A stretch of 53,336 nucleotides of DNA, taken from the NCBI GenBank assembly GCA_025057955.1, contig JANXER010000007.1:1-53336 (forward strand), in the 5' to 3' direction. Of this stretch, positions 8,493 through 17,214 are shown one piece after another (the stretch's first letter is position 1; every line of letters begins with the position of its first letter). The notes beneath the pieces are model-generated. The model did not search any database. It saw nothing but the letters and a program-made list of their open reading frames with translations, and was not told where the DNA came from. The translations under genes were made by a program, and so were the position numbers. Origin of the DNA: Candidatus Methanomethylicaceae archaeon (GTDB taxonomy: Archaea; Thermoproteota; Methanomethylicia; Methanomethylicales; Methanomethylicaceae).

Positions 8493-9917
8493 CTATAATG
8501 GTGGATTCAAATTTAAATTGAGCTCCTCCTCAAGTTTTCTGGCCACAGCTATTAATCTCCCCTCCATGAGTGGTGGAGCAATTATTTGAAATCCAATTGG
8601 TAATCCGTTTGAAAATCCACAAGGAACCGAAATTGCTGGAATTCCAGCTAAATTCACTGGTACAGTATCTACATCCATCATGTACATTTCAAGTGGATCT
8701 TCTATTTTCTCTCCAATTTTGAATGCAACTGTTGGCATTGTAGGTCCAACTAATACATCAAATTCCTTAAATAATCTCTCAAAATCCCTTTTTATTAAAG
8801 TTCTAACCTTCAAGGCTTTAAGATAATAATCTTCATAATATCCCGCTGAAAGTGCAAATGTCCCCAATAGAATTCTTCTCTTAACTTCCTTACCAAATAG
8901 ACTCCTCGTCTTAGAATATGCCTTCGACCAATCTAATCCCTCATCATCAATCCTAACACCATATCTTATACCATCATATCTTGCAAGATTGGAGCTTGCT
9001 TCTGACATTGCTATTAAGTAGTAAGCGGGAAGGGCATATTTAATTGTGGGAAGACTAACTTCTTTATATTTCATTCCAAGATTTTCCAATACATGTATGG
9101 CATTCCAAACCTCTTTTTTAACTCCTTCTTCCGTACCTTCACCAAAGAATTCCTTCAAAACACCCATCCTCATATTTTTGACATCCATATTAAGGTATGT
9201 TAAGTAATTTTCACATTCCTTATTTATGGAGGTTCCATCCATCTCATCATATCCTGCTATTATATTCATTAGGAGAGCACAATCTCTCACATCCCTAGTC
9301 ATAGGGCCTATTTGCTCTAGACTATTGGCAAAAGCAATTAAGCCGAATCTACTTACCAATCCATATGTAGGCTTTAATCCTACTATTCCACAGAAGCTAG
9401 CAGGACATCTTATTGATCCTCCAGTATCTGAGCCTAAAGCAGCAATAGCCTCTCTTGCTGCAACAGCTACAGCACTTCCACCAGAAGAGCCACCTGGCAC
9501 TCTTGATTTATCCCAAGGATTTTTTGAAGGAAAAAATGCGCTATTTTCTGTTGAAGATCCCATTGCAAACTCATCCATATTTGTCTTTCCCAAAATTACA
9601 GCTCCCGCCTCTTTTAGTTTAGTTACAACTGTAGCATCATATGGAGGAATATAATTTTCTAAGATTCTTGAACCACATGTAGTCCTCAATCCCCTTGTAC
9701 ATATATTATCCTTTATTGCTAATGGAACCCCTGCTAGAGGAGTATTTAAATTAACTTTATCTATATTTTCATTTATTGTAATATATGCTTTCAAATCATC
9801 ATCAAGCCTATCTATTCTAATTTTATATTCATCCATTACATCTTCCCAACTTAAATCGCCATTTTTAATTGCGTTTATAAGCTCAAATAATGTGAAATCT
9901 AATACTCTCAAAGTCAT
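8493..9917 (-). CDS. gatA: Asp-tRNA(Asn)/Glu-tRNA(Gln) amidotransferase subunit A (amidase)
   Basis: GatA is the amidase-signature subunit that releases ammonia from glutamine for the GatB-catalysed transamidation. The Ser-cisSer-Lys triad is visible: Lys in LAIKDNICTRG (~residue 70), the cis-Ser in GSSGGSAVAVAA (~145), and the nucleophile Ser in GSDTGGSIRCPASFCGIVGLKPTYG (~167). The 474-residue length is normal. It lies 12 nt upstream of gatB and 4 nt downstream of gatC, so the three form one operon that reads away from cdc48. Confidence 0.97.
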   Translation of the reverse strand: MTLRVLDFTLFELINAIKNGDLSWEDVMDEYKIRIDRLDDDLKAYITINENIDKVNLNTPLAGVPLAIKDNICTRGLRTTCGSRILENYIPPYDATVVTKLKEAGAVILGKTNMDEFAMGSSTENSAFFPSKNPWDKSRVPGGSSGGSAVAVAAREAIAALGSDTGGSIRCPASFCGIVGLKPTYGLVSRFGLIAFANSLEQIGPMTRDVRDCALLMNIIAGYDEMDGTSINKECENYLTYLNMDVKNMRMGVLKEFFGEGTEEGVKKEVWNAIHVLENLGMKYKEVSLPTIKYALPAYYLIAMSEASSNLARYDGIRYGVRIDDEGLDWSKAYSKTRSLFGKEVKRRILLGTFALSAGYYEDYYLKALKVRTLIKRDFERLFKEFDVLVGPTMPTVAFKIGEKIEDPLEMYMMDVDTVPVNLAGIPAISVPCGFSNGLPIGFQIIAPPLMEGRLIAVARKLEEELNLNLNPPL

Positions 9918-9921
9918 CCCC

Positions 9922-10227
9922 TCATACTATCTTTGGAGCAATGAAAAATCCATCCTTTGTTCTCTTTGCTTTAGAGAGGGCCTCTTGTTGACTAAGAGAG
10001 GGTTTTATAGAATCATCTCTAAGCATATTAAATATATCTATTACATGGTAAGTTGGTTCAACATCCTCCAGTTGAAGCTCATCAATACTTTTAAATGCCT
10101 CTAATATTCTATTTAATTGCTCCAAATATTCTTTTTTTTCATTCTCATTTAATTCTATTTTTGCAAGCCAAGCTAATCTATCAAGCTTCTCTCTGGATAC
10201 AATCTTTAAGTGCTCCATAATGCTCAT
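9922..10227 (-). CDS. gatC: Asp-tRNA(Asn)/Glu-tRNA(Gln) amidotransferase subunit C
   Basis: This small (~100 aa) subunit clamps GatA to GatB. Recognised features are the N-terminal [45 protein letters not shown] block, typical of GatC, and the tail [16 protein letters not shown]. It is the first gene of gatCAB. Two starts are possible: ATG 10227 (MSIMEHL) or ATG 10218 (MEHLKIV). No Shine-Dalgarno precedes either. The AT-rich TATA-like stretch around 10240-10250 would put transcription start near the ATG, so the mRNA may be leaderless. It diverges from cdc48 over a ~50 bp shared promoter region. Confidence 0.92.
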   Translation of the reverse strand: MSIMEHLKIVSREKLDRLAWLAKIELNENEKKEYLEQLNRILEAFKSIDELQLEDVEPTYHVIDIFNMLRDDSIKPSLSQQEALSKAKRTKDGFFIAPKIV

Positions 10228-10278
10228 AGAATAGTTTATTTAGGTATATATTTTTATACTATATTCTCGGTGATTATC
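10228..10278. promoter_or_regulatory. Divergent promoter region gatCAB / cdc48
   Basis: This 51 bp spacer lies between the divergent gatC and cdc48 starts. It contains a long A/T run (TTATTTAGGTATATATTTTTATAC) able to act as a TATA element in both directions. On the cdc48 side, GGTG stands 6 nt before ATG 10279, so that mRNA has a short leader with a ribosome site. On the gatC side no ribosome site is seen. Promoter positions are inferred from spacing, not measured. Confidence 0.5.
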
Positions 10279-12426
10279 ATGAATGAAAGCTTAATACTTA
10301 GAGTGGCTGAAGCAAGATCACAGGATGTAGGAAGAGGTCTTGCAAGAATAAGTCGCCAAGTCATGTCTAAGCTGGGTTTAAGGCCCGGCGACTTCATATC
10401 AATTACAGGACAGAAGACTACTGTTGCTCGCGTTTGGCCTCTTTATGAAGATGAAGATGCAGAAATTATAAGAATTGATGGAATAATACGTCATAATGCT
10501 GGAACTTCAACAGGTGATGCTGTAAAGGTTTCTGCTATTGAGCTTAAGCCTGCTACTAAGCTTATTCTTGCACCTGCTGAGAAGATAATTTTTGGTTCTG
10601 ATTTCAATGATTATGTAAGGCATATGCTCAAGGATATTCCTGTTACAAAGGGAGATACCATACCCATACCAGTGCTTGGGGAAGCTTTGAGACTCATTGT
10701 GGTCTCAGTTCAACCCTCTCCTTCTGCATATGTAACAGGGGATACTGAGATATCCATAAAGGAGGAGCCAGTGAAAGAGTTGGAAGCAGCTATTCCTAGA
10801 GTCACTTACGAAGACATAGGTGATTTAGAAGATGCAAAAATAAAGATTAGAGAGATGATAGAGCTACCAATGAAACATCCTGAGCTATTTAAACACCTAG
10901 GAATTGAACCTCCTAAGGGGATATTACTCTATGGCCCTCCCGGCTGTGGAAAGACGCTATTAGCTAAGGCTGTTGCTACTGAATCTGGCGCAAACTTCCT
11001 TTCCATAAATGGGCCTGAAATTATGAGCAAATTCTATGGAGAATCAGAAAGTAGACTCAGAGAGATATTTAGTGAAGCTGAAAGATCAGCACCTAGCATA
11101 ATATTCATTGATGAAATAGACTCCATAGCTCCAAAGAGGGAGGAAGTAACTGGAGAGGTAGAGCGTCGTGTAGTAGCTCAGCTATTAACATTAATGGATG
11201 GGCTTAAGTCTAGAGGACAGGTAGTAGTTATAGCTGCTACAAATAGGCCAGATGCTGTAGATCCAGCACTTCGTAGACCAGGAAGATTTGATAGAGAAAT
11301 TGCTATATCCATGCCAGATAAAAAGGCTAGGGCTGAGATTCTACAAGTTCACTTGAGAAATATGCCCTTGGATAATGATGTCAATATTAATGAACTTGCA
11401 GAATTAACTCACGGTTATAGTGGTGCAGATCTTGCAGCATTAGCTAGAGAGGCTGCAATGAGGGCCTTGAGGAGATTCCTTCCAAAGATAGATTTAGAGA
11501 AAAAAACCATTCCCGCTAACATACTTAAGAATTTGAAAGTTGGTAGATGCGACTTCTTTGAGGCAATGAAGGATATAACTCCATCAGCTCTAAGGGAAAT
11601 CTATGTAGAAGTTCCAGAGGTACATTGGGATGACATAGGAGGATTGGAGGATGTTAAAAAACAATTGAAAGAAATGGCAGAGTGGCCAGTCAAACACCCT
11701 GAACTATTTGAACAGATGGGAATAACTCCTCCTAAGGGAATATTACTCTACGGCCCTCCTGGAACTGGAAAGACGCTATTAGCTAAGGCTGTTGCTACTG
11801 AATCTGGCGCAAACTTCATAAGTGTAAGAGGACCAGAAGTGCTAAGCAAATGGGTTGGCGAATCTGAGAAAGCAATTAGAGAAATCTTCAAAAAAGCAAG
11901 GCAAGCAGCGCCTTGTGTTATTTTCTTTGATGAAATAGACTCCATAGCTCCAGTAAGAGGTGGAAGATTTGACTCAGGTGTTACTGAAAGAATGGTGAAC
12001 CAACTTCTCTCTGAGATGGATGGTTTAATACCACTAAGAGGCGTTGTTGTAATAGCTGCTACAAATAGACCGGATATGCTGGATCCTGCCCTTTTGAGAC
12101 CAGGAAGATTCGATAGATTGGTCTATGTGCCCTTACCTGATAAGAAGGCTAGAGAGGAAATCTTCAAGGTTCATACAAGGAAAATGCCACTTGCAGAAGA
12201 TGTCAACTTTTCAGTTCTTTCAGAAAAAACTGAAGGTTATACTGGTGCTGATATTGAAGCCATATGTAGAGAAGCTGCTTTAAATGCCTTGAGGGAAGAG
12301 ATGAAGCCAAAGAAAGTAGAGATGAGACACTTTGAAGCAGCTCTTAAGATTATTCCTAGGAGTGTATCCTCTGAAGATATTAGAAGATACGAAGCTTTGA
12401 AAGAAACTTTAAAATTCTATCACTGA
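10279..12426 (+). CDS. cdc48: Cdc48/VCP-type AAA+ ATPase with two ATPase domains
   Basis: This is a hexameric protein unfoldase (archaeal VAT/p97 homologue). Domains in order: N-terminal double-psi barrel ([34 protein letters not shown]), CDC48 domain 2, then AAA D1 and D2. D1 Walker A is GPPGCGKT, with Cys in place of the usual Thr; Walker B is [16 protein letters not shown]2 has GPPGTGKT and [15 protein letters not shown]. Both carry Arg-finger regions ([20 protein letters not shown]). The start is ATG 10279, 6 nt after GGTG, giving 715 aa; the track's 10210 start lies inside the promoter. Two 52-nt stretches around the D1 and D2 Walker A motifs are identical at DNA level (see findings). 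Its 3' end overlaps the convergent LeuA-like gene by 7 nt. Confidence 0.97.
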   Translation: MNESLILRVAEARSQDVGRGLARISRQVMSKLGLRPGDFISITGQKTTVARVWPLYEDEDAEIIRIDGIIRHNAGTSTGDAVKVSAIELKPATKLILAPAEKIIFGSDFNDYVRHMLKDIPVTKGDTIPIPVLGEALRLIVVSVQPSPSAYVTGDTEISIKEEPVKELEAAIPRVTYEDIGDLEDAKIKIREMIELPMKHPELFKHLGIEPPKGILLYGPPGCGKTLLAKAVATESGANFLSINGPEIMSKFYGESESRLREIFSEAERSAPSIIFIDEIDSIAPKREEVTGEVERRVVAQLLTLMDGLKSRGQVVVIAATNRPDAVDPALRRPGRFDREIAISMPDKKARAEILQVHLRNMPLDNDVNINELAELTHGYSGADLAALAREAAMRALRRFLPKIDLEKKTIPANILKNLKVGRCDFFEAMKDITPSALREIYVEVPEVHWDDIGGLEDVKKQLKEMAEWPVKHPELFEQMGITPPKGILLYGPPGTGKTLLAKAVATESGANFISVRGPEVLSKWVGESEKAIREIFKKARQAAPCVIFFDEIDSIAPVRGGRFDSGVTERMVNQLLSEMDGLIPLRGVVVIAATNRPDMLDPALLRPGRFDRLVYVPLPDKKAREEIFKVHTRKMPLAEDVNFSVLSEKTEGYTGADIEAICREAALNALREEMKPKKVEMRHFEAALKIIPRSVSSEDIRRYEALKETLKFYH
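10947..10998 (+). repeat. Intragenic direct repeat, copy 1 (cdc48 D1 Walker A)
   Basis: A 52-nt stretch beginning TGGAAAGACGCTATTAGC is identical, base for base, to 11766-11817 in the second ATPase domain. It codes [17 protein letters not shown] in both. Silent sites are identical too, which protein conservation alone does not explain. Confidence 0.9.
11766..11817 (+). repeat. Intragenic direct repeat, copy 2 (cdc48 D2 Walker A)
   Basis: Partner of 10947-10998; 52 of 52 bases are identical. A second short identity lies at the Walker B motifs of the two domains (GATGAAATAGACTCCATAGCTCCA in both). Flanking sequence diverges sharply. Confidence 0.9.
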
Positions 12427-13964
12427 CGTTTATACATTCTATAAATTTTATTCAATCCCTCGAGCAATGCATTAACAGAGGTCATTACAATATCGCCTCC
12501 AACTGCTAATCCTCTCGCAATTCTTCCATTTTTATCCTCAAGTACAACTTCAACTGAGCAAAGTGAATCTGTTCCTCCTGAAATGGCCTCAAGCTTATAA
12601 TTCAAAAGCTTAACCTCCTCTCCTATAGCGCTCTGTATAGCTTTTGCAGCAGCATCCACTGGTCCAATTCCAACTCCTGCTGCAATCCTTCTCCCTTCTC
12701 CTAACGCAATTTGAACAGAGGCTGTTGGTGTAATTTTGTTTCCAGTTATTATCAAAGCTTCATCAAGCCTTACTATTTTCTCTGCCTCTGGGAGAGCCCC
12801 CATGACCTCTTCTACTATTGCAATTACATCTTCCTCTATGATTTTCTTTTTTCTTGCTGCTAGTTTCTTAACTTTATCTACAACCTCTTTTATTTTTTCA
12901 TCTGAAAGATTAAATCTCTCCTTTACAAATGATGCTACAGCATGTCTTCCTGTGTGTTTCCCCATGACTATTCTTCTAGTTTGTCCCACCATCTCTGGTC
13001 TAAGAGGCTCATAACTTTCAGCTTTTGCAAGCACTCCATGAACATGTATTCCAGCCTCATGTGCAAAAGCATTATCTCCAACTATTGGAAAATTCGGCAT
13101 TAGCTTTATCATACTATATTTTTCAACAAGTTTAGACGTCTCTTTTAACATACTTAATTTTATTCCTGTATTTACTCTATACATTGCAAAAAGGGCTGTT
13201 ATTGTTTGTTCTACACTAGCATTTCCAGCTCTTTCTCCTAACCCATTTACTGTTGTATGTACCTGTTCAGCTCCTGCTTTAACACCAGCTAATGTATTTG
13301 CTACAGCTAAACCAAAATCATTATGGCAATGTACTGAGATTGGTTTTTTCAAAACTTTCTTCAATTCATAAATTAAATTAAACATTGCTTCAGGTTCCAT
13401 CACTCCAACTGTATCTGGAACATTGTGAATGTCTGCACCACATTCTTCTACGCTTTTATAGAATTTTATCAATCTCTCTAAAGGACTTCTTGTAGCATCT
13501 TCGCATGAAAATTCGCATTCAAGGCCATGCATTTTAACATATTCAGTACATTTAATAGCTTGAGAAAGTGCCTCCTCTTCATTCATTCTTAGCTTATACT
13601 TTAGATGTATATCTGATGTTGCTATAAATATATGAACTCTATCCACATTAGCCTTAATACAAGCATTTATATCTTCAATCACACATCTAGCTAATCCACA
13701 TACCTTTGCTCTTAATCCAAGATCCTTCATTCTTTTTACTGCTTGTAATTCATCTTCAGAATTTATTGGAAATCCACCCTCTATGACATCTACTCCAAGT
13801 TCATCAAGCTTCTTCGCAATTTCCAATTTCTCTTCCAATGTAAAACATACACCTGGTGTTTGTTCACCATCCCTCAAGGTAGTATCAAAGACGTAAACTC
13901 TCCTAGGTAGATGGGCTCTTTCTCTTACTGGTTGTATAAAATCACTTACGAAAATCCCTTCCAT
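12420..13964 (-). CDS. 2-isopropylmalate / (R)-citramalate synthase family (LeuA/CimA)
   Basis: A DRE-TIM metallolyase of 514 aa. The catalytic start is [18 protein letters not shown]. The metal-binding site is [18 protein letters not shown], followed by [13 protein letters not shown] and the [11 protein letters not shown] hinge. A C-terminal LeuA dimerisation/allosteric domain ends with [28 protein letters not shown]. This domain favours LeuA or CimA over the shorter homocitrate synthase AksA, which acts in coenzyme B synthesis. It condenses acetyl-CoA with a 2-oxoacid for leucine or isoleucine synthesis. The track start (14117) lies inside the divergent neighbour; ATG 13964 (MEGIFVSDF), preceded by GGGG, is preferred. 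The substrate cannot be fixed by eye. Confidence 0.9.
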   Translation of the reverse strand: MEGIFVSDFIQPVRERAHLPRRVYVFDTTLRDGEQTPGVCFTLEEKLEIAKKLDELGVDVIEGGFPINSEDELQAVKRMKDLGLRAKVCGLARCVIEDINACIKANVDRVHIFIATSDIHLKYKLRMNEEEALSQAIKCTEYVKMHGLECEFSCEDATRSPLERLIKFYKSVEECGADIHNVPDTVGVMEPEAMFNLIYELKKVLKKPISVHCHNDFGLAVANTLAGVKAGAEQVHTTVNGLGERAGNASVEQTITALFAMYRVNTGIKLSMLKETSKLVEKYSMIKLMPNFPIVGDNAFAHEAGIHVHGVLAKAESYEPLRPEMVGQTRRIVMGKHTGRHAVASFVKERFNLSDEKIKEVVDKVKKLAARKKKIIEEDVIAIVEEVMGALPEAEKIVRLDEALIITGNKITPTASVQIALGEGRRIAAGVGIGPVDAAAKAIQSAIGEEVKLLNYKLEAISGGTDSLCSVEVVLEDKNGRIARGLAVGGDIVMTSVNALLEGLNKIYRMYKRQ

Positions 13965-13994
13965 AACATTTCCCCAAGATTTATAAATTACCAT

Positions 13995-14016
13995 CACCAA
14001 TATAATCATATTGGTG
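13995..14016. promoter_or_regulatory. Perfect 9+9 bp palindrome between divergent leuA-like and AhpD-like genes
   Basis: CACCAATAT-AATC-ATATTGGTG is a perfect inverted repeat with a 4-nt centre, in the 58 bp between two divergent starts. A TATA-like TTTATAAA (about 13979-13986) for the leuA-like gene lies beside it. The right arm supplies the GGTG ribosome site of the AhpD-like gene, so the palindrome could be a repressor operator, an RNA hairpin hiding that site, or both. Confidence 0.5.
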
Positions 14017-14022
14017 TAATTC

Positions 14023-14391
14023 ATGAAGAAAGAGTTAAGTGAAAAATTTAAAAAGAAAATGGGCTTTGTTCCAAGTATAATGGAATTAGCCACAGAATTA
14101 GATCCTAAATTAACCATGTTCTATGAATTCTGTGATTCAACTATTCAAGAAGATGGTGCTTTACCCTCAAAGATAAAAATGTTAATAATAATGGCCATGG
14201 GTGCACAACGTCATTGCAAGGAATGTGTAGTATCCGCTATGCGTGGAGCTTATAAAAAAGGAGCAACTATTGAGGAAATTCTAGAGACAATAAGATGTAT
14301 AGCAGTGGCTGGTGGTGCTCCTGCTCTCTCTGCTTGTAAGGATGCATTACAACTTCTAAAGGAAGGGAAACTCAAGGAAGAGGGTTGCTAG
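14023..14391 (+). CDS. AhpD-like / carboxymuconolactone decarboxylase family protein
   Basis: This 122-residue protein has the AhpD/CMD fold pattern: ALPSKIKMLIIMAMGAQRHCKECVVSAMRGAYKKGATIEEILETIRCIAVAGGAPAL. The CxxC in RHCKECV (~residues 65-70) is the redox pair of the AhpD-type peroxidase branch, which uses it to reduce a peroxiredoxin partner or peroxides. The start ATG follows GGTG by 6 nt. It ends 6 nt before the Nei-like DNA glycosylase gene, so the two form a possible oxidative-damage pair. A thiol-redox role is inferred; the true partner is unknown. Confidence 0.88.
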   Translation: MKKELSEKFKKKMGFVPSIMELATELDPKLTMFYEFCDSTIQEDGALPSKIKMLIIMAMGAQRHCKECVVSAMRGAYKKGATIEEILETIRCIAVAGGAPALSACKDALQLLKEGKLKEEGC

Positions 14392-14397
14392 TGAATA

Positions 14398-15171
14398 ATG
14401 GTTGAAGGGCCTACAGCTAGAGCATATTCTATTAAAATTAGTAATGAATTCAAGGATGAAGTAATTTCTGAAATATTCACTAGATCTAAGAAAGTTTTAA
14501 TAGATATAAGAGAAATCATTGGTAGAAAATTTTCAGGAGCAACTTCTTTAGGGAAAAACATATTGCTTTTTTTTGAAGATATTGCCATAAGAATTCACTT
14601 AATGCTCTATGGAACAATTCACATCTATAGAAAAAATGATGAACTCATTAAACCAAAAGAAAGAGCTAGATTAATAATTATTGGAAATAATAAAAAATTA
14701 GTGGTTTTCAATGCACCAATCATTGAAATTAATAAGAAGGATTTTTTAATTGATAATTTAAGAAATACTCTAGGTCCTGATCCTTTAAATGAACAATGGG
14801 ATGAAGAGAAGGCTTTGAAAAATTTACTAAATTTTCCTAATGAAAAGATTGGAGTAATTCTTCTTAATCAATCAATTATAGCAGGGATTGGAAATATAAT
14901 TAGAAATGAAATTCTATTCAGAGTGGGTATAAATCCAGAGAGAAAGGTAAGTGAAATTTCTAAGGAAAAATTAAATAATATTGTGAAAATTTATTATGAA
15001 CTTAGTCATGAGTTTTTAGATTTAAAACTTAATAGCCGCAGCATAAGAGAAATATTAATGGTTTACAATAAATTTAATCAATCTTGTAAAGTTTGTGGTA
15101 ATAAAATAATATTCTATATTCAGCAGCCAATTAAGAGAAAAACCTTTGTATGTAGTAATTGCCAAAGATAA
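14398..15171 (+). CDS. Fpg/Nei-family DNA glycosylase with N-terminal valine
   Basis: A base-excision DNA glycosylase/AP lyase of the Fpg/Nei family, 257 aa. It begins MVEGPTARAYS, matching the invariant M-P-E-G-P start except that the Schiff-base proline (position 2) is valine, as in vertebrate NEIL3. The Glu at position 3 is kept. The middle contains LLNQSIIAGIGNIIRNEILFRVGINPERKV, the helix-two-turn-helix. The C-terminus is a four-Cys zinc finger, CKVCGNKIIFYIQQPIKRKTFVCSNCQR. It removes oxidised bases such as thymine glycol or hydantoins. The start is fixed by the motif, so Val2 is not an artefact of start choice. It lies next to a peroxide-type AhpD-like gene. Confidence 0.92.
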   Translation: MVEGPTARAYSIKISNEFKDEVISEIFTRSKKVLIDIREIIGRKFSGATSLGKNILLFFEDIAIRIHLMLYGTIHIYRKNDELIKPKERARLIIIGNNKKLVVFNAPIIEINKKDFLIDNLRNTLGPDPLNEQWDEEKALKNLLNFPNEKIGVILLNQSIIAGIGNIIRNEILFRVGINPERKVSEISKEKLNNIVKIYYELSHEFLDLKLNSRSIREILMVYNKFNQSCKVCGNKIIFYIQQPIKRKTFVCSNCQR

Positions 15172-15173
15172 GA

Positions 15174-15740
15174 CTATTCGTAGAGTACTCCAAGATCTTT
15201 GAGCTTTTGATATATTTTGTTAACAGCAGTCTTCACTTCATCTTCATGTTTTGCTCCAGTACAGACCATTTTTCCAGAGGAGAAAATTAAAAGAACCACC
15301 TTTGGTTCACTCATTCTATATATTAAGCCCGGAAATTGCTCTGGCTCATACATCACATTATCAAGTAAATATGCTGCCTTCTCCAAGTTAACTTCAGCAT
15401 TTAGATTTGCAGAAGCTACTATATTCTGTATTTGTATTTCAGGCTCCCCTATAATTACTATATTCTTTTCCTTCAGATTCTTTATAATTTTGCTTATGGC
15501 ACTATGTACTTCTTTTTCAGATTTTGCTCCAGTACAGACCATTTTTCCAGAGGAGAAAATTAAAGTTGCAGTTCTAGGCTTTGATAGTCTATATATTAAG
15601 CCCGGAAATTGCTCTGGATTATACTCTACTCCAGGAACGTTTGCAGATATCACATTGAGATCTATCGTCTGGTTAATTGTTATAGATGCAACGACGTTTT
15701 CAATTTTAAATGAAGGTTTCAACACAGCAAATCTCTCCAA
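15174..15740 (-). CDS. tbp: TATA-box binding protein
   Basis: The archaeal general transcription factor TBP, 188 aa, with the two-fold repeat of the saddle. Half 1 is [18 protein letters not shown]...[39 protein letters not shown]. Half 2 is [18 protein letters not shown]...[39 protein letters not shown]. The start is TTG 15740; a TATA-like TTTAAATTTTTTAAAA lies about 25-30 nt upstream and no ribosome site is visible, so the mRNA may be leaderless. The two halves share 43-nt and 30-nt identical DNA stretches. It ends 2 nt from the convergent nei-like gene. Confidence 0.98.
   Translation of the reverse strand: MERFAVLKPSFKIENVVASITINQTIDLNVISANVPGVEYNPEQFPGLIYRLSKPRTATLIFSSGKMVCTGAKSEKEVHSAISKIIKNLKEKNIVIIGEPEIQIQNIVASANLNAEVNLEKAAYLLDNVMYEPEQFPGLIYRMSEPKVVLLIFSSGKMVCTGAKHEDEVKTAVNKIYQKLKDLGVLYE
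15249..15291. repeat. Intragenic direct repeat in tbp, copy 1 (43 nt)
   Basis: TTTTGCTCCAGTACAGACCA... over 43 nt is identical to 15522-15564; both encode [14 protein letters not shown] on the minus strand. A second pair of 30 nt, 15315-15344 and 15588-15617 (TCTATATATTAAGCCCGGAA...), encodes FPGLIYR in both halves. Codon-level identity across the ancient TBP duplication points to recent homogenisation. Confidence 0.9.
15522..15564. repeat. Intragenic direct repeat in tbp, copy 2 (43 nt)
   Basis: Partner of 15249-15291, lying in the sequence for the first TBP half (minus strand). It is identical over 43 nt including silent positions. Confidence 0.9.
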
Positions 15741-15767
15741 GATTAATTTCTAATAATTTTAAAAAAT

Positions 15768-16349
15768 TTAAATCTTTGTATTTTTCTCTCTTGGGATAAG
15801 TATTATCACTATAATAAAGAATATCAGCCCTATCATAATCAATGGATTTCTAAGCCATAGAAATGGATATCCTAAATAGGGCAAATACCAGACAAGCTTT
15901 CCAATAATCATGTCTTCAGATATCCATGATTTTGGATTATTTGGATTAAAATCTGGATAGAGATTTGCATCGCCCTTTGTTAATATATAATATTTACCAC
16001 CAATTTCCACTTTTTGAATAGCTCTATGAAGTATTGGTGGAGGATCATATATTGTAACTATAAATAAATCATAAATTTTCGTATTTGGGGATTTATAAAC
16101 CACAATGTCTCCTATGGGCCTTTCTCCAGCCAATATTTCATAGCCTTGAACCTTCTTTATGAATACTATGGAGCCCGTGGGAACGGTTGGCTCCATACTT
16201 CCAGATGCAACCACAGTAATTGGCATATTGGTACCAGAGATTGTTCTAAGTATTCCAATGGTTAATATGAAAAAAAGTAATATTATTAAAAACTTCTTAT
16301 TATTCTTTAATAGGCCCCAATCCAAATTTTTCAGCATTTTTATCAGCAA
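15768..16349 (-). CDS. Signal peptidase I (archaeal Sec11 type)
   Basis: A membrane-bound peptidase that removes signal peptides from exported proteins. It has an N-terminal membrane helix (KKFLIILLFFILTIGILRTI), the catalytic Ser box VASGSMEPTVPTGSIVFIKK (~residues 45-65), and the box ILHRAIQKVEIGGKYYILTKGDAN. His stands where bacteria have Lys, as in archaeal/ER Sec11. A C-terminal membrane helix (PLIMIGLIFFIIVIILIP) is present. Its 5' end overlaps the porB coding region by ~50 nt on the same strand. The alternative start ATG 16337 still overlaps. Confidence 0.92.
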   Translation of the reverse strand: MLIKMLKNLDWGLLKNNKKFLIILLFFILTIGILRTISGTNMPITVVASGSMEPTVPTGSIVFIKKVQGYEILAGERPIGDIVVYKSPNTKIYDLFIVTIYDPPPILHRAIQKVEIGGKYYILTKGDANLYPDFNPNNPKSWISEDMIIGKLVWYLPYLGYPFLWLRNPLIMIGLIFFIIVIILIPREKNTKI

Positions 16350-17211
16350 TTTCCTGAATTTTATTTATTTCATTTTCACTTATATGCTTAAATCTTCCTT
16401 GTAATTCTAAGTATTTTCTTACAGGTTCCCTTTTTGGTACTTGAACTGTTAATCTTGTTACTCCTCTATCGACTTCATATAATGGCCATAGTCCAGTTAA
16501 GACTGCTAATCTTCCTATTTCAATCCCTAAACTTGGATCAAATCTCCATCCAGTAGTACAAGGAGTTAATACATGAAGTAGCGAAGGCCCTTCTACATCA
16601 AGCCCCTTTCTCACTTTATTCATTAGATCTATTGGATATGATGGACATGCAGTTGCAGCATATGGTATCCCATGAGCTATGGCAATTCCTACTAAATCTT
16701 TCTTATGAGTTCTTTGTCCAATCGATCTAGCTCCTGGTGGTGATGTTGTTGTGGCTGCAGCATAAGGTGTAGCTGAGCTCCTCTGAATTCCAGTATTCAT
16801 ATAAGCCTCATTATCATAGCATATATATAATAAATCATGACCTCTTTCGAGCGCTCCACTTAATGCTTGAATACCAATATCAAAAGTTCCTCCATCTCCA
16901 CTAATTACCATTACATGAAAATCTTCATTACTCTTTCCTTTCTTTCTTAAAGCTTTAAGAGCACTTTCTATCCCTGCGGCAACTGCTGCAGAATTTTCAA
17001 ATCCTAAATGTATCCAAGGCACTCTCCATGCAGTTTGTGGAAAGTAAGATGTAGATACTTCAAGACAGCTTGTTGCTGTGACTACTACAACATTACCTCC
17101 AGAGGCCTTCAAAATTTGCCTTACAGCAGTTCCCACTGTACAACCTGCGCATAATCTATGACCAGGAGCTAAGTATTCATCCCTTGGCAAATCCTTTATT
17201 GTTTTAAACAT
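16300..17211 (-). CDS. porB: Pyruvate:ferredoxin oxidoreductase, beta subunit
   Basis: The thiamine-diphosphate subunit of a 2-oxoacid:ferredoxin oxidoreductase, 303 aa. It has the LCAGCTVGTAVRQIL and TATSCLEVSTSYFPQTAW cysteines that bind the proximal 4Fe-4S cluster. TPP/Mg binding is seen in MVISGDGGTFDIGIQALSGALERGHDLLYICYDNEAYMNTGIQRSS. HVLTPCTTGWRFDP carries a further cluster Cys. The best match is the pyruvate enzyme (PorB) by length and the TGIQRS / TPYAAATTTSPPG pattern. It converts pyruvate + CoA to acetyl-CoA + CO2 with ferredoxin, reversibly. It is the last gene of porG-porD-porA-porB. Confidence 0.95.
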   Translation of the reverse strand: MFKTIKDLPRDEYLAPGHRLCAGCTVGTAVRQILKASGGNVVVVTATSCLEVSTSYFPQTAWRVPWIHLGFENSAAVAAGIESALKALRKKGKSNEDFHVMVISGDGGTFDIGIQALSGALERGHDLLYICYDNEAYMNTGIQRSSATPYAAATTTSPPGARSIGQRTHKKDLVGIAIAHGIPYAATACPSYPIDLMNKVRKGLDVEGPSLLHVLTPCTTGWRFDPSLGIEIGRLAVLTGLWPLYEVDRGVTRLTVQVPKREPVRKYLELQGRFKHISENEINKIQEIADKNAEKFGLGPIKE

Positions 17212-17214
17212 TTT

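Noticed and set aside
9226-9654. Plus-strand ORF of 142 aa
   Set aside because: Antisense of the gatA amidase-signature region; no independent support.
15217-15753. Plus-strand ORF of 178 aa
   Set aside because: It lies exactly opposite tbp, and its internal repeat merely mirrors the TBP duplication.
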